Under the pieces are notes generated by a model. The model made no database searches and had not been told where the DNA came from. It saw only the letters and a program-made list of their open reading frames with translations. From SIG673 sp045638685 (GTDB taxonomy: Bacteria; Bacillota; Clostridia; Oscillospirales; CAG-272): 64,000 nt of DNA. The position numbers and the translations under genes were made by a program. Shown here piece after piece: positions 32,859-41,959 of the stretch (position 1 is its first letter; the number at the start of each line of letters is the position of its first letter). The stretch spans positions 10,246 to 74,245 of the forward strand of contig JAZUBT010000026.1 of NCBI GenBank assembly GCA_045638685.1, in the 5' to 3' direction.

Positions 32859-32923
32859 CCGTCGCATCTTGCCTACGGGTGCTACCCGTCCGTCGCCAGT
32901 AGCCACCGGACGCTACCCGGTTA
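32859..32923. repeat. 31-bp palindromic repeat, two tandem copies at the valS stop
   Basis: Units occupy 32859-32889 and 32890-32920 and share CCGTCGC, GCC and GCTACCCG at the same spacing. Each contains a short hairpin, for example CCGG/CCGG around GTAGCGT. The second unit abuts the valS stop codon. A third related copy abuts the trxB stop at 55453. The remaining gap back to 32739 shows no gene. Confidence 0.75.
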
Positions 32924-35545
32924 GAACTGTTTAAGAGCGTTTTCGGTTGCGACAAGCATATCCTTATACTTACCGAGCTTTTCCTTTTCGCCCTCGATAA
33001 CAGCGGCGGGAGCCTTGGAAACGAAGCCCTCGTTTGAAAGCTTACGCTCAATTCTTTCTATCTCGGAAAGGAGCTTTTCCTTTTCCTTAGACAGTCTCGC
33101 TATCTCCTTTTCGCTGTCAACAACGTCGGAAAGCGGAATGTAGAGCGTTGCGTTTTCGGTAACTATCTGAACGTCATTTGAGCTCTCATAGCTATCCGTA
33201 ACGGTAACCTCGGAAGCGGAAGCAAGCTTTTCAAAGAACGCTCCGCATTTTGCGTCAAACGTCTCCTTGTCGGAGGTTACAACGGTAAGCTTTGCTTTCT
33301 TTGACGGAGGAACGTTCATTTCCGCGCGGCGGTTACGTATCGCTCTTATACAAGCGATTATACGCTCAATAGCCGCTTCGTCCTTCGGGAAATTCAGGCT
33401 TTCGTTATACGTAGGCCACTCGCTTATAACTATGCTTTCGCCAACGTGCGGAAGCGTCTGCCATACCTCCTCGGTAATAAACGGCATATAGGGGTGTAAA
33501 AGCTTCATGGTCTCGCTGAAAACGTAGGCTATAACGCGCATAGCGGTTTTGTCTCCGTCTCCGAGACGCTGTTTAACAAGCTCGATATACCAGTCGCAGA
33601 ATACCTCCCATACGAAGTCGTAGAGCTTCGCAAGAGCAACACCAAGCTCATATTTGTCAAGGTTTTCGGTTACTTCTCTTGTCAGACGGTTGAATCTTGA
33701 AACTATCCATTTATCTTCGGTGGAAAGGTCGGCGATTTCGGGGAGACCGAACTCAGTATCCTCGTCAAGCTTCATAAGAACGAATCTCGCCGCGTTCCAA
33801 ATCTTATTGTTGAAGTTTCTTGCGGACTCAATCTTTTCATCGGAGAAACGCATATCGTTTCCGGGTGAGTTACCCGTTGCAAGGGCAAAGCGGAGGGCAT
33901 CAGCGCCGTATTTTTCTATAATTTCAAGCGGGTCGATACCGTTTCCGAGAGACTTTGACATCTTTCTGCCCTTTGCGTCTCTTACAAGTCCGTGAATAAA
34001 TACTGTGGAGAACGGCTCGGCCTTCATGTGCTCAAGTCCGGAGAAAATCATTCTGGCAACCCAGAAGAATATAATGTCGTATCCGGTTACGAGAACGTTT
34101 GTCGGATAGTAGTAGGAAAGATCGGCGGTTTTTTCCGGCCAGCCGAGGGTAGAGAAGGGCCAAAGCGCGGAGGAGAACCACGTATCAAGAACGTCGTTAT
34201 CCTGTTTTACCTTGCCGCCACACTTCGGGCAAGCGGTTATATCAGTTTTGGAAACAGTCATCTCGCCGCACTTTTCACAGTAGAATGCGGGAATACGGTG
34301 TCCCCACCAAAGCTGTCTGGAAATGCACCAGTCAAGGACGTTTTCCATCCAGTTGATATAGGTCTTTGAAAATCTTTCAGGCTCAAACTTTACGGTGCCG
34401 TTTTTTACAACCTCAAGGGCAGGCTGTGCAAGGGGCTTCATTTTTACAAACCACTGATCGGAGGTTATAGGCTCAACCGTGGTTTTGCAGCGGTAACAGG
34501 TTCCAACGTTGTGGCTATGCGCCTCTATCTTCACAAGATAGCCGCCCTCCTCAAGGTCTTTAACCATCTCTTTTCTCGCTTCGTAGCGGTCAAGACCGTA
34601 GTATTTTCCCTGATAGCTTACCGTCGCGTCATCGGCTAAAACCTTTATCTGTGCGAGATTATGACGCTTGCCAACCTCAAAGTCATTCGGGTCATGAGCA
34701 GGAGTGATCTTAACGCAGCCTGTTCCGAAGTCCTTTTCAACGTATTCGTCGGCAATAACGGGTATCTCTCTGTCCGCAAGGGGAAGTATAAGCATTTTGC
34801 CGACCATATCCTTGTATCTTTCGTCGTCGGGGTGAACGGCAACGGCGGTATCGCCGAGCATGGTCTCGGGACGTGTTGTTGCCACGGTTACGTAGCCGCT
34901 TCCGTCCTTAAGAGGGTATCTTATGTGCCAGAAGCTGCCCGCCTGCTCCTCGTACTCAACCTCCGCATCGGAGAGAGCCGTTATACAGTGAGGACACCAG
35001 TTTATAATTCTGTTTCCGCGGTAGATAAGTCCCTTTTCATAAAGGTTTACGAAAACCTCGCGAACGGCACGTGAGCAGCCCTCGTCCATGGTAAAGCGCT
35101 CGCGGCTCCAGTCGCAGGACGCTCCGAGCTTTTTAAGCTGACTGACAATTCTCGAGCCGTATTTTTCCTTCCAGTCCCATACTCTGTCGATAAACTTATC
35201 GCGTCCGAGATCGTATCTCGTAAGCCCCTCGTTTACGCGGAGATTTTCCTCAACCTTTATCTGAGTTGCAATACCGGCATGGTCGGTTCCGGGAACCCAA
35301 AGGGTGGAAAAGCCCTGCATTCTCTTGTAGCGGATAAGTATATCCTGAAGCGTCTCGTCAAGAGCGTGTCCCATGTGGAGCTGACCTGTAACGTTCGGCG
35401 GGGGGATAACTATTGTAAACGGCTTTTTGCCTTTTTTAATGTCGCCCTCGGTATCGGGGGTAAAATATCCCTTTTCGCACCAGAGCGAATAAAGCTTGTC
35501 CTCCGTGGCAGAAGGATTATAGGTTTTTTCGAGTTCTTTTTTCAC
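32921..35545 (-). CDS. valS: Valyl-tRNA synthetase
   Basis: An 874-residue class I synthetase that charges tRNA-Val. It shows the HIGH-type site PPPNVTGQLHMGHALDE near 48, the editing domain with TTRPETMLGDTAVAVHP near 224, KMSKSLGNGIDP near 529, an anticodon-binding domain, and the C-terminal coiled-coil arm ENALKQF at the end. The start is GTG with GGAG six bases upstream. The stop codon TAA lies inside a palindromic repeat. A T-box leader precedes it. Confidence 0.99.
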   Translation of the reverse strand: MKKELEKTYNPSATEDKLYSLWCEKGYFTPDTEGDIKKGKKPFTIVIPPPNVTGQLHMGHALDETLQDILIRYKRMQGFSTLWVPGTDHAGIATQIKVEENLRVNEGLTRYDLGRDKFIDRVWDWKEKYGSRIVSQLKKLGASCDWSRERFTMDEGCSRAVREVFVNLYEKGLIYRGNRIINWCPHCITALSDAEVEYEEQAGSFWHIRYPLKDGSGYVTVATTRPETMLGDTAVAVHPDDERYKDMVGKMLILPLADREIPVIADEYVEKDFGTGCVKITPAHDPNDFEVGKRHNLAQIKVLADDATVSYQGKYYGLDRYEARKEMVKDLEEGGYLVKIEAHSHNVGTCYRCKTTVEPITSDQWFVKMKPLAQPALEVVKNGTVKFEPERFSKTYINWMENVLDWCISRQLWWGHRIPAFYCEKCGEMTVSKTDITACPKCGGKVKQDNDVLDTWFSSALWPFSTLGWPEKTADLSYYYPTNVLVTGYDIIFFWVARMIFSGLEHMKAEPFSTVFIHGLVRDAKGRKMSKSLGNGIDPLEIIEKYGADALRFALATGNSPGNDMRFSDEKIESARNFNNKIWNAARFVLMKLDEDTEFGLPEIADLSTEDKWIVSRFNRLTREVTENLDKYELGVALAKLYDFVWEVFCDWYIELVKQRLGDGDKTAMRVIAYVFSETMKLLHPYMPFITEEVWQTLPHVGESIVISEWPTYNESLNFPKDEAAIERIIACIRAIRNRRAEMNVPPSKKAKLTVVTSDKETFDAKCGAFFEKLASASEVTVTDSYESSNDVQIVTENATLYIPLSDVVDSEKEIARLSKEKEKLLSEIERIERKLSNEGFVSKAPAAVIEGEKEKLGKYKDMLVATENALKQF

Positions 35546-35692
35546 TGTATTCTCCGTTCCTCCGCATAAGCGAAATAATTATTTCCCGCTTTTTGAAAAA
35601 AGCTTGGTAAAAACTTTTATACTGCTACGCTCTCCCGCAACAAAGTAAGGGAAGCGAGTTTGACTTTATACGTGCCCGAGAGCGCTATACAT

Positions 35693-35945
35693 AATAAAAA
35701 CGTCCCGTTAAAAATAACGGGACGGACAAAATTCTGTTCGTGGTACCACCCGAATTCACCGCATGGGCGGTGCGCTCGACTCCTTAACGCGGAAATGACG
35801 TATATTCTCCCGAATATAAACTCCTCGGCGACCTTCCGAAGCTTAGTTTCCTGCGAAAATTTCAGCACTCAAATATAAGTATTTGAGTTTTTCGCTCTCT
35901 GTAAGGCTTACGCTCCGTACTCCTCCGACTCACAGTCTTTAAATA
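35693..35945 (-). promoter_or_regulatory. T-box riboswitch (tRNA-Val) controlling valS
   Basis: The T-box motif GGGTGGTACCACG lies at about 35739-35753 (minus strand). It is followed by a terminator, GTCCCGTTA/TAACGGGAC at 35702-35723, then TTTTTATT. Stem I shows AGTA in the specifier loop, the AGAGAGCG segment, and a GCTGAAA loop. The specifier appears to be GTC at 35830-35832, a valine codon, which fits the downstream gene. Uncharged tRNA-Val should turn valS on. Confidence 0.92.
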
Positions 35946-35954
35946 GTTAAATAT

Positions 35955-35983
35955 ATTATACACGATTAAAGCAGTTTTGTCAA
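35955..35983 (-). promoter_or_regulatory. Sigma-A promoter of valS
   Basis: On the minus strand a perfect TTGACA and TATAAT are 17 bases apart, just upstream of the T-box leader. Confidence 0.9.
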
Positions 35984-36058
35984 GAGGAATTTATTATTTT
36001 TGCTTTGGCTAAGCGTTATTAATTTTGCAGCGCAGGTGAAACGCCTAAACAAAAGAGC

Positions 36059-36772
36059 TTATGCTCCGTCATAGGAAAGAAGCTCACTGACCGTTACGAA
36101 ACGGTACCCCTCGGAAAGCAGGTGCGGTATAAGCGCGGAAAGCGCGGAAGGGGTGGGAGAGGGAGAGGAAATGAAGTCGTGAAAGAGAATTATACAGCCG
36201 CCGGTGGCGTAGGATTTAACGTTTTTTACTATACTGTCCCTTCCCGTGTGCATCCAATCCTTTGTATCAACTGTCCAAACTATTATTTTGTAATTCATTT
36301 CAGCGGCGACCTTTACCGCCGTTGTGTTACAGTAGCCGGTAGGAGGACGGAATAAAACGGTATCCTTTCCAGTTATCTTTTTTATTATACCGTGTGTCTT
36401 TTCAAGCTCTAAGCTAAAGCTTTCCTTGCTGCTTTTTCCCGCAGTAACGTGCGAATAGGTGTGATTACCTATCTCGTGCCCCTCGTCAGCTATCCTTTTA
36501 AGCTTTTTGGGGTAGCTTTCCGCGTTTTTTCCAATTACAAAAAAGGTTGCCTTAACGTTATATTTACCGAGAACGTCAAGAATTTCATCGGTATATTTCG
36601 GGTGCGGTCCATCGTCAAATGTGAGCGCGATAATCTTTTCGTCAGTGCCTACGCAGGAATAGACGTTATCCTGCCTCCCAAAGCCACCCCATGTCTCAAG
36701 CGCGCCGTTTTCGGCGCGGAGAGGGAGAGGAAGGAGCAGTAAAACCGCTAAAAGCGAAACGGCTCTTTTCAC
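36059..36772 (-). CDS. Secreted polysaccharide deacetylase (NodB domain)
   Basis: A 237-residue protein with an N-terminal signal peptide (MKRAVSLLAVLLLLPLPLRA) and a NodB homology domain: ALTFDDGPHP (metal Asp), HEIGNHTYSHVTAG (metal His pair), FRPPTGYCN, TVDTKDWMH and ILFHDFIS. All five motifs are intact. It should deacetylate peptidoglycan or another N-acetylated glycan outside the membrane. It is the second gene of a pair with pdaA, overlapping by four bases (a GTG start inside the TGA). It could be a PdaB-like sporulation protein or a PgdA-type enzyme; the sequence does not settle this. Confidence 0.85.
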   Translation of the reverse strand: MKRAVSLLAVLLLLPLPLRAENGALETWGGFGRQDNVYSCVGTDEKIIALTFDDGPHPKYTDEILDVLGKYNVKATFFVIGKNAESYPKKLKRIADEGHEIGNHTYSHVTAGKSSKESFSLELEKTHGIIKKITGKDTVLFRPPTGYCNTTAVKVAAEMNYKIIVWTVDTKDWMHTGRDSIVKNVKSYATGGCIILFHDFISSPSPTPSALSALIPHLLSEGYRFVTVSELLSYDGA

Positions 36773-37566
36773 GGCAGTTCACTGAGCGAGGCGAAGCGGT
36801 ATCCTTCGGCTTCAAGTGCGGTTAAGACTCTGTCTAAAATGTCGGCGTTTGTCTTTGACGTTGGGTGCAGAAGCATAATTTCGCCGGGATGAGCGTTGTC
36901 GAGTATCTTTTTGAGTGCGTAATCGGGAGAGGGCTGACGCTGGTTATCCCAGTCGGCATAGGCAAAGCTCCAGAACACTGTTTTATATCCAAGCTCGGTT
37001 GCATACTGCAGATTTTCTCTGCTGAAGCGCCCCTCCGGAGGGCGGTAAAAACGCGCCATTTCGACACCCGTTAGCTCCTTTAAAACCTCGTTAAGACCGG
37101 AAAGCTGAAGATCAAACCTCGCTTTATCGGTTATTTTTGTCATATCGGGGTGCGTAAGAGTGTGGTTGCAGATAAGATGTCCCTCCGCGCTCATGCGTTT
37201 TACAAGCTCCCGGTTTCGTCTTATGAAGTTTTCCAGAACGAAAAAGGCGCCCGGTGCATTATGCTTTTTTAAAACGTTTACTATTCTTTCAACGTTTCCG
37301 TTTTCGTATCCTGCGTCGAACGTTAGATAAATAACCTTATCTCCGCTCTCCGCCGCCCTTTTATCGCCGTAAACCGCGTTATATTCCTCTAAAAATTTCA
37401 TTTCCGACGGAGAAGGCGGCAGGGTATGGGTGTCGTTTCTCATAACGTACCAGTTGTATGCCCCTTTGCCGTCTGCGGCGTAAACGGGAGAGGGCATGGT
37501 TATAAGCGCCGACGTTAAAATTACGGTAGAAAGTAAAAAAGATAATATATATTTAATTTTTGACAT
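36769..37566 (-). CDS. pdaA: PdaA-like polysaccharide deacetylase (muramic delta-lactam synthesis)
   Basis: A 265-residue exported enzyme with a signal peptide (KIKYILSFLLSTVILTSALI) and the PdaA version of the NodB motifs: LTFDAGYENGNV (Asp-Ala replacing Asp-Asp), HLICNHTLTHPDMTK, YRPPEGRFS, WSFAYADWDN and LLHPTSKTN. In spore formers PdaA removes the acetyl group from muramic acid of cortex peptidoglycan, a step in delta-lactam formation needed for germination. The upstream gap holds no recognised sigma-G promoter. Confidence 0.88.
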   Translation of the reverse strand: MSKIKYILSFLLSTVILTSALITMPSPVYAADGKGAYNWYVMRNDTHTLPPSPSEMKFLEEYNAVYGDKRAAESGDKVIYLTFDAGYENGNVERIVNVLKKHNAPGAFFVLENFIRRNRELVKRMSAEGHLICNHTLTHPDMTKITDKARFDLQLSGLNEVLKELTGVEMARFYRPPEGRFSRENLQYATELGYKTVFWSFAYADWDNQRQPSPDYALKKILDNAHPGEIMLLHPTSKTNADILDRVLTALEAEGYRFASLSELP

Positions 37567-37896
37567 AACTTCCTATATTCCTTTCAAGCTCATCCCTTGT
37601 CTTAGTGCTTTTACTTCTGTAAAATTAAAGATTTAACGGCAAAGGATTAAAGCAAAATTTTGAGACTTTTTTGCATTAAAAAGCCTTTCATTACTTATTA
37701 TAAATGGAAAATAAAAAAATAACCCTTGTAACATTTTACACCCTCGGCAAAAAGTTACAAGAGTTTTTAATTTTCAAAGTTACGGTAAGCTTTACTTTTG
37801 CGATCTATAACGGTTTTGTCGGTTTTTTCGCTTATTTTGTCGGTTTTATAATGTTTTTGCTACGGCGCCTTCTCGCTTTATGCAGGCCTTAAAGCA
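37567..37896. other. Intergenic region without a recognised gene
   Basis: This 330-base AT-rich stretch holds the pdaA leader and the 3' flank of the lipid kinase gene. A 62-codon plus-strand frame at 37704 has no ribosome site and is not called. TTTTGTCGGTTTT occurs twice about 22 bases apart (around 37812 and 37834). Confidence 0.4.
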
Positions 37897-38847
37897 TTAT
37901 AACGTTTTTTTCGGCAGCAGCGGAATTTTTCTCGCCTTTTCTTTTCTTATAAAGTTCAGCGCGCTGTTTCGTACGTCAATCTCGGCGCGCAGCGTTTTAC
38001 CGGCATACTCCCCGTCAAGCGTCCATTCAAGGGGAAAATCGGAATTAAGCGTAAGCTTTTTTATATGTCTGAAAATAATACTTGACTGATTGTATTTTTT
38101 GTTCAAAAGTCGCCCCACGGTATCTGTCAGCTCAACAATGTTACTTGGCTTCTTTATCAGCAGTATCTCAAAAAGCCCGTCGTTTACCGTTACGCTGTTT
38201 TTGTCAAGCTTTACGAGTCCGCCGAGAGACGTGGAGTTGGTTATCGCTCCAAAAATATATTCTCCGTCAAACGTCTCTCCGTCCGCCTCTATATTTAGTT
38301 TAAACGGCTTAAAGCTTTGAAGGTCGGCAAGACTTTTAAGCCCCTCAAAAACGTAGGCGAGATGGCCGAGCTTGTTTTTAAATCTTTGCGCGGTTGAGTA
38401 GGAAATCTTGGTAAACATTCCAAAGGAAGCGACGTAGGAAAAATATCTCTTTTCCCCGCTGTCATTTGTAAACAACCCCGCGTCAAGAGGGAAGCAGTCA
38501 TCGGAAGCGGCAAGAAGCACGCTTTTTTTAATGCTTTTCGGAAGCCCTATTCCTCTTGCAAAATCGTTTGTGGAGCCTGTTGGAATATAACCGAGGGTAA
38601 TGCTTTTTTTCGATTTTAGTATGCCGTTACATACCTCGCTGAGCGTTCCGTCTCCGCCAACGCAGACAATACGGTTGTAGCCTGTGCATTCGGCAGCAAG
38701 GGTTGACGCGTGTCCACAGTGCTTTGTGAATACCATATCGGTCAGAAAGCCGCAATCGGAAAAGCGTTTTTGTATTTTTTCAAAAACTGAAAACCCTTTC
38801 TTTTTTCCGGAATGTGAGTTTACTATAAGTAAAAGCCGTTTTTCCAT
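37897..38847 (-). CDS. Diacylglycerol/lipid kinase family protein (YegS/DgkB type)
   Basis: A 316-residue lipid kinase. It begins LLLIVNSHSGKKKG, has the nucleotide-binding loop VCVGGDGTLSEVCNG near residue 61, IPTGSTNDFARGIG near 88, and the C-terminal beta-sandwich ending in a basic tail (RKEKARKIPLLPKK). In Firmicutes these enzymes recycle diacylglycerol from lipoteichoic acid or lipid turnover. GGG plus purines precede the ATG. It stands alone. Confidence 0.9.
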   Translation of the reverse strand: MEKRLLLIVNSHSGKKKGFSVFEKIQKRFSDCGFLTDMVFTKHCGHASTLAAECTGYNRIVCVGGDGTLSEVCNGILKSKKSITLGYIPTGSTNDFARGIGLPKSIKKSVLLAASDDCFPLDAGLFTNDSGEKRYFSYVASFGMFTKISYSTAQRFKNKLGHLAYVFEGLKSLADLQSFKPFKLNIEADGETFDGEYIFGAITNSTSLGGLVKLDKNSVTVNDGLFEILLIKKPSNIVELTDTVGRLLNKKYNQSSIIFRHIKKLTLNSDFPLEWTLDGEYAGKTLRAEIDVRNSALNFIRKEKARKIPLLPKKTL

Positions 38848-38978
38848 ACCCGTTTCCCTTCATTAAAAATAATGCGTTACCAAACAAATACGTCTTTAAT
38901 AATATTGTATCACCGCTTTCGGATTTATAAAAGCTTAGATTGAAAATAATTGATTAACAATTATTTATCAATATTTTC

Positions 38979-39000
38979 CTCTTTCAACTTTCCGCTTTTA
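38979..39000. repeat. GA-rich degenerate dispersed repeat, copy d (TC-rich on plus strand)
   Basis: A short copy, TCTTTCAACTTTCCGCTTTT, lies upstream of the SipL-like gene. Confidence 0.45.
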
Positions 39001-39006
39001 AAACCG

Positions 39007-39035
39007 GTATTTTTTCCTTCGTCTCAGCATACATT
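39007..39035 (+). promoter_or_regulatory. Possible sigma-E-like promoter of the SipL-like gene
   Basis: CATACATT at 39028-39035 resembles a sigma-E -10 (CATACAAT), with GTATTTT about 14 bases upstream as a loose -35. The gene is of sporulation type, so a mother-cell promoter is expected. The match is weak. Confidence 0.35.
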
Positions 39036-39066
39036 GTAGTAAAAAAACGAAAGGGCAAAAGAAAAA

Positions 39067-40620
39067 ATGAACGGTTACATAGGACTTACAGAGGCTGGAA
39101 ATGATAGCGCGCTTATGAAGGTTTACGAGGGAGTAAAGCATACGGAAATAGCGGAGGAGTTTATACTCCCCGATTATTTGCCCGACGTAAAGCGTATAAT
39201 AAGAGTTGACGCGCGCCCGAAAATTGACGGTAAATTTATTACCGCGGGCAAGGTGGAATATGAGGGAGACGCGGTTTGTACCGTGCTTTTCTGTGATGGG
39301 GAAAACAAGCTTAAAACAGCAACCTTTACGGCGCCGTTTTCCGACAAAATAGATCTTTTAGGGCAGGATGACGAATGCATAGCTAACCTCGTCGCGCTTC
39401 CCGAAAGCATAAGCTGCCGTATGTTAAATCCGAGAAGAGTCTCGCTAAGACTGAGAATAGACACCGAAGCAACGGTTTGGTGCAATCGGTCCTTTGCTCC
39501 GACTCTTTCGGGGGCGTATATCGAATCCGACGTAGAAACGCTTACCAAGGAAGTTCCGGTAATGAAGCTTATATGCGCGGGCGAGAGCGGACTTAACGCC
39601 TCTGCCGACCTTGAGGTTGACGGAGCGCTTATGCAGATAAGCGAGGTTATAAGCTGTAACGTAGATATGAGCTTTTACGAGTGTAAGGGAGCTGACGACA
39701 AGGTGCTTTGCAGGGGAGAAATGCCCATTACGGTATTTTACAGAACGGAAGACGGAGAAAACGAAAGCTACACCGTTCTTTTCCGTAAATTACCGGTCGC
39801 GCAGGTGGTAAGCGCAGAGGGAGTAACCGATGCATATGAATGTATGGCACGGGGGAGCGTTGACGAGGTTAAGGTGAACGTTGCCGCAAACGGCTTTGGT
39901 GAAAAACGCATAATAGAGCTTGATATAAGCTATAGAATTTACCTTAACTGCGTAAGCAGAGAGAAGCTTACAGTAACAGAGGACATATACGCCGCAGGAG
40001 CTGAGGTTAAAACGGAAACGGAAAGACAGGAGTTTTGCCATCTTGCAAAAAACTATTCGAGAAATTTTAGCGTAAACGCCACTTTTACACGAGAAGAGCT
40101 TAACTTAGGCGGAGCGGAAAACGTTTACAGCATTTCCGCGGAGCCGAGAATAAACGATGTTAAAATGTCGGAGGACGGGTTTAAGCTCAGAGTTTCCGGA
40201 GTGGCTCCGACAAGCGCGATAGTAAAAAAAGAGGACGGTCTTTACAGCGTTGACTATACTGTTCCTTTTAACGTAGAGCTTGACGCTGACGGTGTACCGA
40301 AGGAGTTTACCTATAATGCCGACACCGTCTGCACCTGCGCAAAGGGACGCCTTGATAACGAAAGACTTTACACCGATCTTGAATTTCAGATTAATCTTAT
40401 GGTTCTCGGAATAAGCGGAGTGAACGTTCTTAAAAGCGCCGAGTTCAGCGAAATGGCACAGGAGAGCGAGAAGCCGCAGATGAGATTCTTCTATCCGAGC
40501 GAAACGGAAACTCTTTGGAGCATAGGCAAGCGCTTCGGCATAAGCCGTCAGTCTCTTACAGATTCAAATAAAATAACCGGGGAAAAGCTACCCGAGATGC
40601 TTATTATTCCGATAAAATAG
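39067..40620 (+). CDS. SPOCS (DUF3794) and LysM protein, SipL-like spore coat anchoring factor
   Basis: A 517-residue protein. It begins with DUF3794-type repeats (EGVKHTEIAEEFILPDYLPDVKRIIRVDARPK and further IDARP/ISAEPRINDVK copies at about 365) and ends with a LysM domain at about 470-515 (FFYPSETETLWSIGKRFGIS and beyond). This is the layout of SipL in Clostridioides, the functional counterpart of SpoVID, which joins SpoIVA to the forespore surface and starts coat assembly. The SpoIVA gene is not in the window. AAAGGG precedes the ATG. Confidence 0.85.
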   Translation: MNGYIGLTEAGNDSALMKVYEGVKHTEIAEEFILPDYLPDVKRIIRVDARPKIDGKFITAGKVEYEGDAVCTVLFCDGENKLKTATFTAPFSDKIDLLGQDDECIANLVALPESISCRMLNPRRVSLRLRIDTEATVWCNRSFAPTLSGAYIESDVETLTKEVPVMKLICAGESGLNASADLEVDGALMQISEVISCNVDMSFYECKGADDKVLCRGEMPITVFYRTEDGENESYTVLFRKLPVAQVVSAEGVTDAYECMARGSVDEVKVNVAANGFGEKRIIELDISYRIYLNCVSREKLTVTEDIYAAGAEVKTETERQEFCHLAKNYSRNFSVNATFTREELNLGGAENVYSISAEPRINDVKMSEDGFKLRVSGVAPTSAIVKKEDGLYSVDYTVPFNVELDADGVPKEFTYNADTVCTCAKGRLDNERLYTDLEFQINLMVLGISGVNVLKSAEFSEMAQESEKPQMRFFYPSETETLWSIGKRFGISRQSLTDSNKITGEKLPEMLIIPIK

Positions 40621-40846
40621 TATTTTAAAATAAAATTTTAAAAACAAAAAATACCACGCATTTATATTTTCCGTAGGTAAAAACTTTTATTAATATCTGT
40701 TATTAAAAAAACGCATTTTCGTATAATGAAAAAACTATCAGTTTTTCCACATTGAAAGAACAGATTTTGTTGCTTATATTTAATATGCGCTGTGAGCAAA
40801 TTAATATCAGAGAGAAAGATAACGAGGAAAAAGCAGGGAAATAAAA

Positions 40847-41866
40847 ATGCAAACAAAAAACAAAGGAATTAAAATACTAATCTGTCTTTGGTTTTGCGTA
40901 CTCATTTTGACGGCTCTCGCGTTACCTCTGAACGCCGATAATCAGGCAGGCGGCAGAGAGGTCTATATCGGCGGAACGCTTTTCGGAGCGTCTATGCTTA
41001 CCGACGGCGTACCGATAGTCAGCGTTGACGGAGTGGAAACTGAGGGCGGAATAAAAGCCCCTGCGTACGATGCGGGGCTAAAGGTTAAGGATATAATAAA
41101 GGAGATAAACGGCACCAGTGTTACCACAACGGCAGACGTAACCTCTTTTATAACCAAATGCGGCGGAGGTGCTCTTAACGTTACCGTTTTAAGGGGAGAA
41201 AAGAGAAAAAACGTAACGCTTACCCCCGTAAAGGGAAAGGACGGAATATACCGAGCGGGGATATGGATACGCGACAGTGCCGCGGGAATAGGAACCCTTA
41301 CCTACGTTATTCCGGAAACGTTAGAGTTCGGCGGGCTCGGACACGGAATATGCGACGGAGAGACACTCTCCCTTATGCCGATACTTCGCGGAAGCGTCAG
41401 CGAGGTGGAGCCTCTCGGCATAGTTAAAGGTAAATGCGGCGCTCCGGGCGAGATAAAAGGCTCGTTTAAGGGTGGCAAAATCGGCGCTCTTACCAAGAAC
41501 AAAGTTACGGGAGTGTATGGGATATACGCCACTCTGCCCGAAAATATAGGTGAGAAAATCACCGTTGCGGGTAAAGGTGATGTATGTGAGGGCGAGGCGC
41601 TTATAAGAAGCTCGGTTTCGGGAAAGCCTGAATATTATAAGATTAAGCTTTCAAAACTAAACATGGGTGCGGAAAACGGAAAAAATTTTACCGTAGAGGT
41701 AATAGACCAAAAGCTCCTTTCGATAACGGGCGGAATAGTTCAGGGAATGAGCGGTAGCCCGATAATTCAAAACGGAAAGCTGGTTGGCGCGGTAACTCAC
41801 GTGCTTATAAGCGAGCCGACAAAGGGGTACGGAATATTCATAGAGAATATGTTGAACGCGGCGTAA
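40847..41866 (+). CDS. spoIVB: SpoIVB serine peptidase (S55, PDZ)
   Basis: A 339-residue protein with an N-terminal anchor (ILICLWFCVLILTALALPL), a PDZ domain at about residues 65-120 (PAYDAGLKVKDIIKEINGT) and the S55 peptidase domain with His in GLGHGIC and the nucleophile Ser in QGMSGSPIIQNGK, followed by GAVTHVLISEPTKGYGIFIENML. SpoIVB is made in the forespore and triggers SpoIVFB processing of pro-sigma-K. It is shorter than the Bacillus protein by about 85 residues at the N-terminus. spo0A, its usual neighbour, is not here: the next gene is on the other strand. Confidence 0.9.
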   Translation: MQTKNKGIKILICLWFCVLILTALALPLNADNQAGGREVYIGGTLFGASMLTDGVPIVSVDGVETEGGIKAPAYDAGLKVKDIIKEINGTSVTTTADVTSFITKCGGGALNVTVLRGEKRKNVTLTPVKGKDGIYRAGIWIRDSAAGIGTLTYVIPETLEFGGLGHGICDGETLSLMPILRGSVSEVEPLGIVKGKCGAPGEIKGSFKGGKIGALTKNKVTGVYGIYATLPENIGEKITVAGKGDVCEGEALIRSSVSGKPEYYKIKLSKLNMGAENGKNFTVEVIDQKLLSITGGIVQGMSGSPIIQNGKLVGAVTHVLISEPTKGYGIFIENMLNAA

Positions 41867-41869
41867 GTG

Positions 41870-41906
41870 AATTGAAAATTGACAGTTAAAAAGGGAAAAT
41901 TAAGTG
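41870..41906. repeat. GA-rich degenerate dispersed repeat, copy e
   Basis: GAATTGAAAATTGACAG and AAAGGGAAAATTAAGTG lie between spoIVB and its terminator. Confidence 0.5.
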
Positions 41907-41911
41907 AAAAC

Positions 41912-41954
41912 AAAAAAGGCAATATCAAACCGCTTCGGAATGATATTGCCTTTT
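41912..41954. terminator. Bidirectional terminator after spoIVB
   Basis: AAAAGGCAATATCA pairs perfectly with TGATATTGCCTTTT and is flanked by A/T runs on both sides. It serves spoIVB and the converging zinc-ribbon gene. Confidence 0.9.
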
Positions 41955-41959
41955 AATTA

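Noticed and set aside
32736..32924. A 62-codon frame on the plus strand between the YfcE-like gene and valS
   Set aside because: It runs through the palindromic repeat and ends at the valS stop; no ribosome site.
37704..37892. A 62-codon hydrophobic frame on the plus strand
   Set aside because: There is no ribosome site and it is made of AT-rich repeats of TTTTGTCGG; hydrophobicity follows from T-rich codons.
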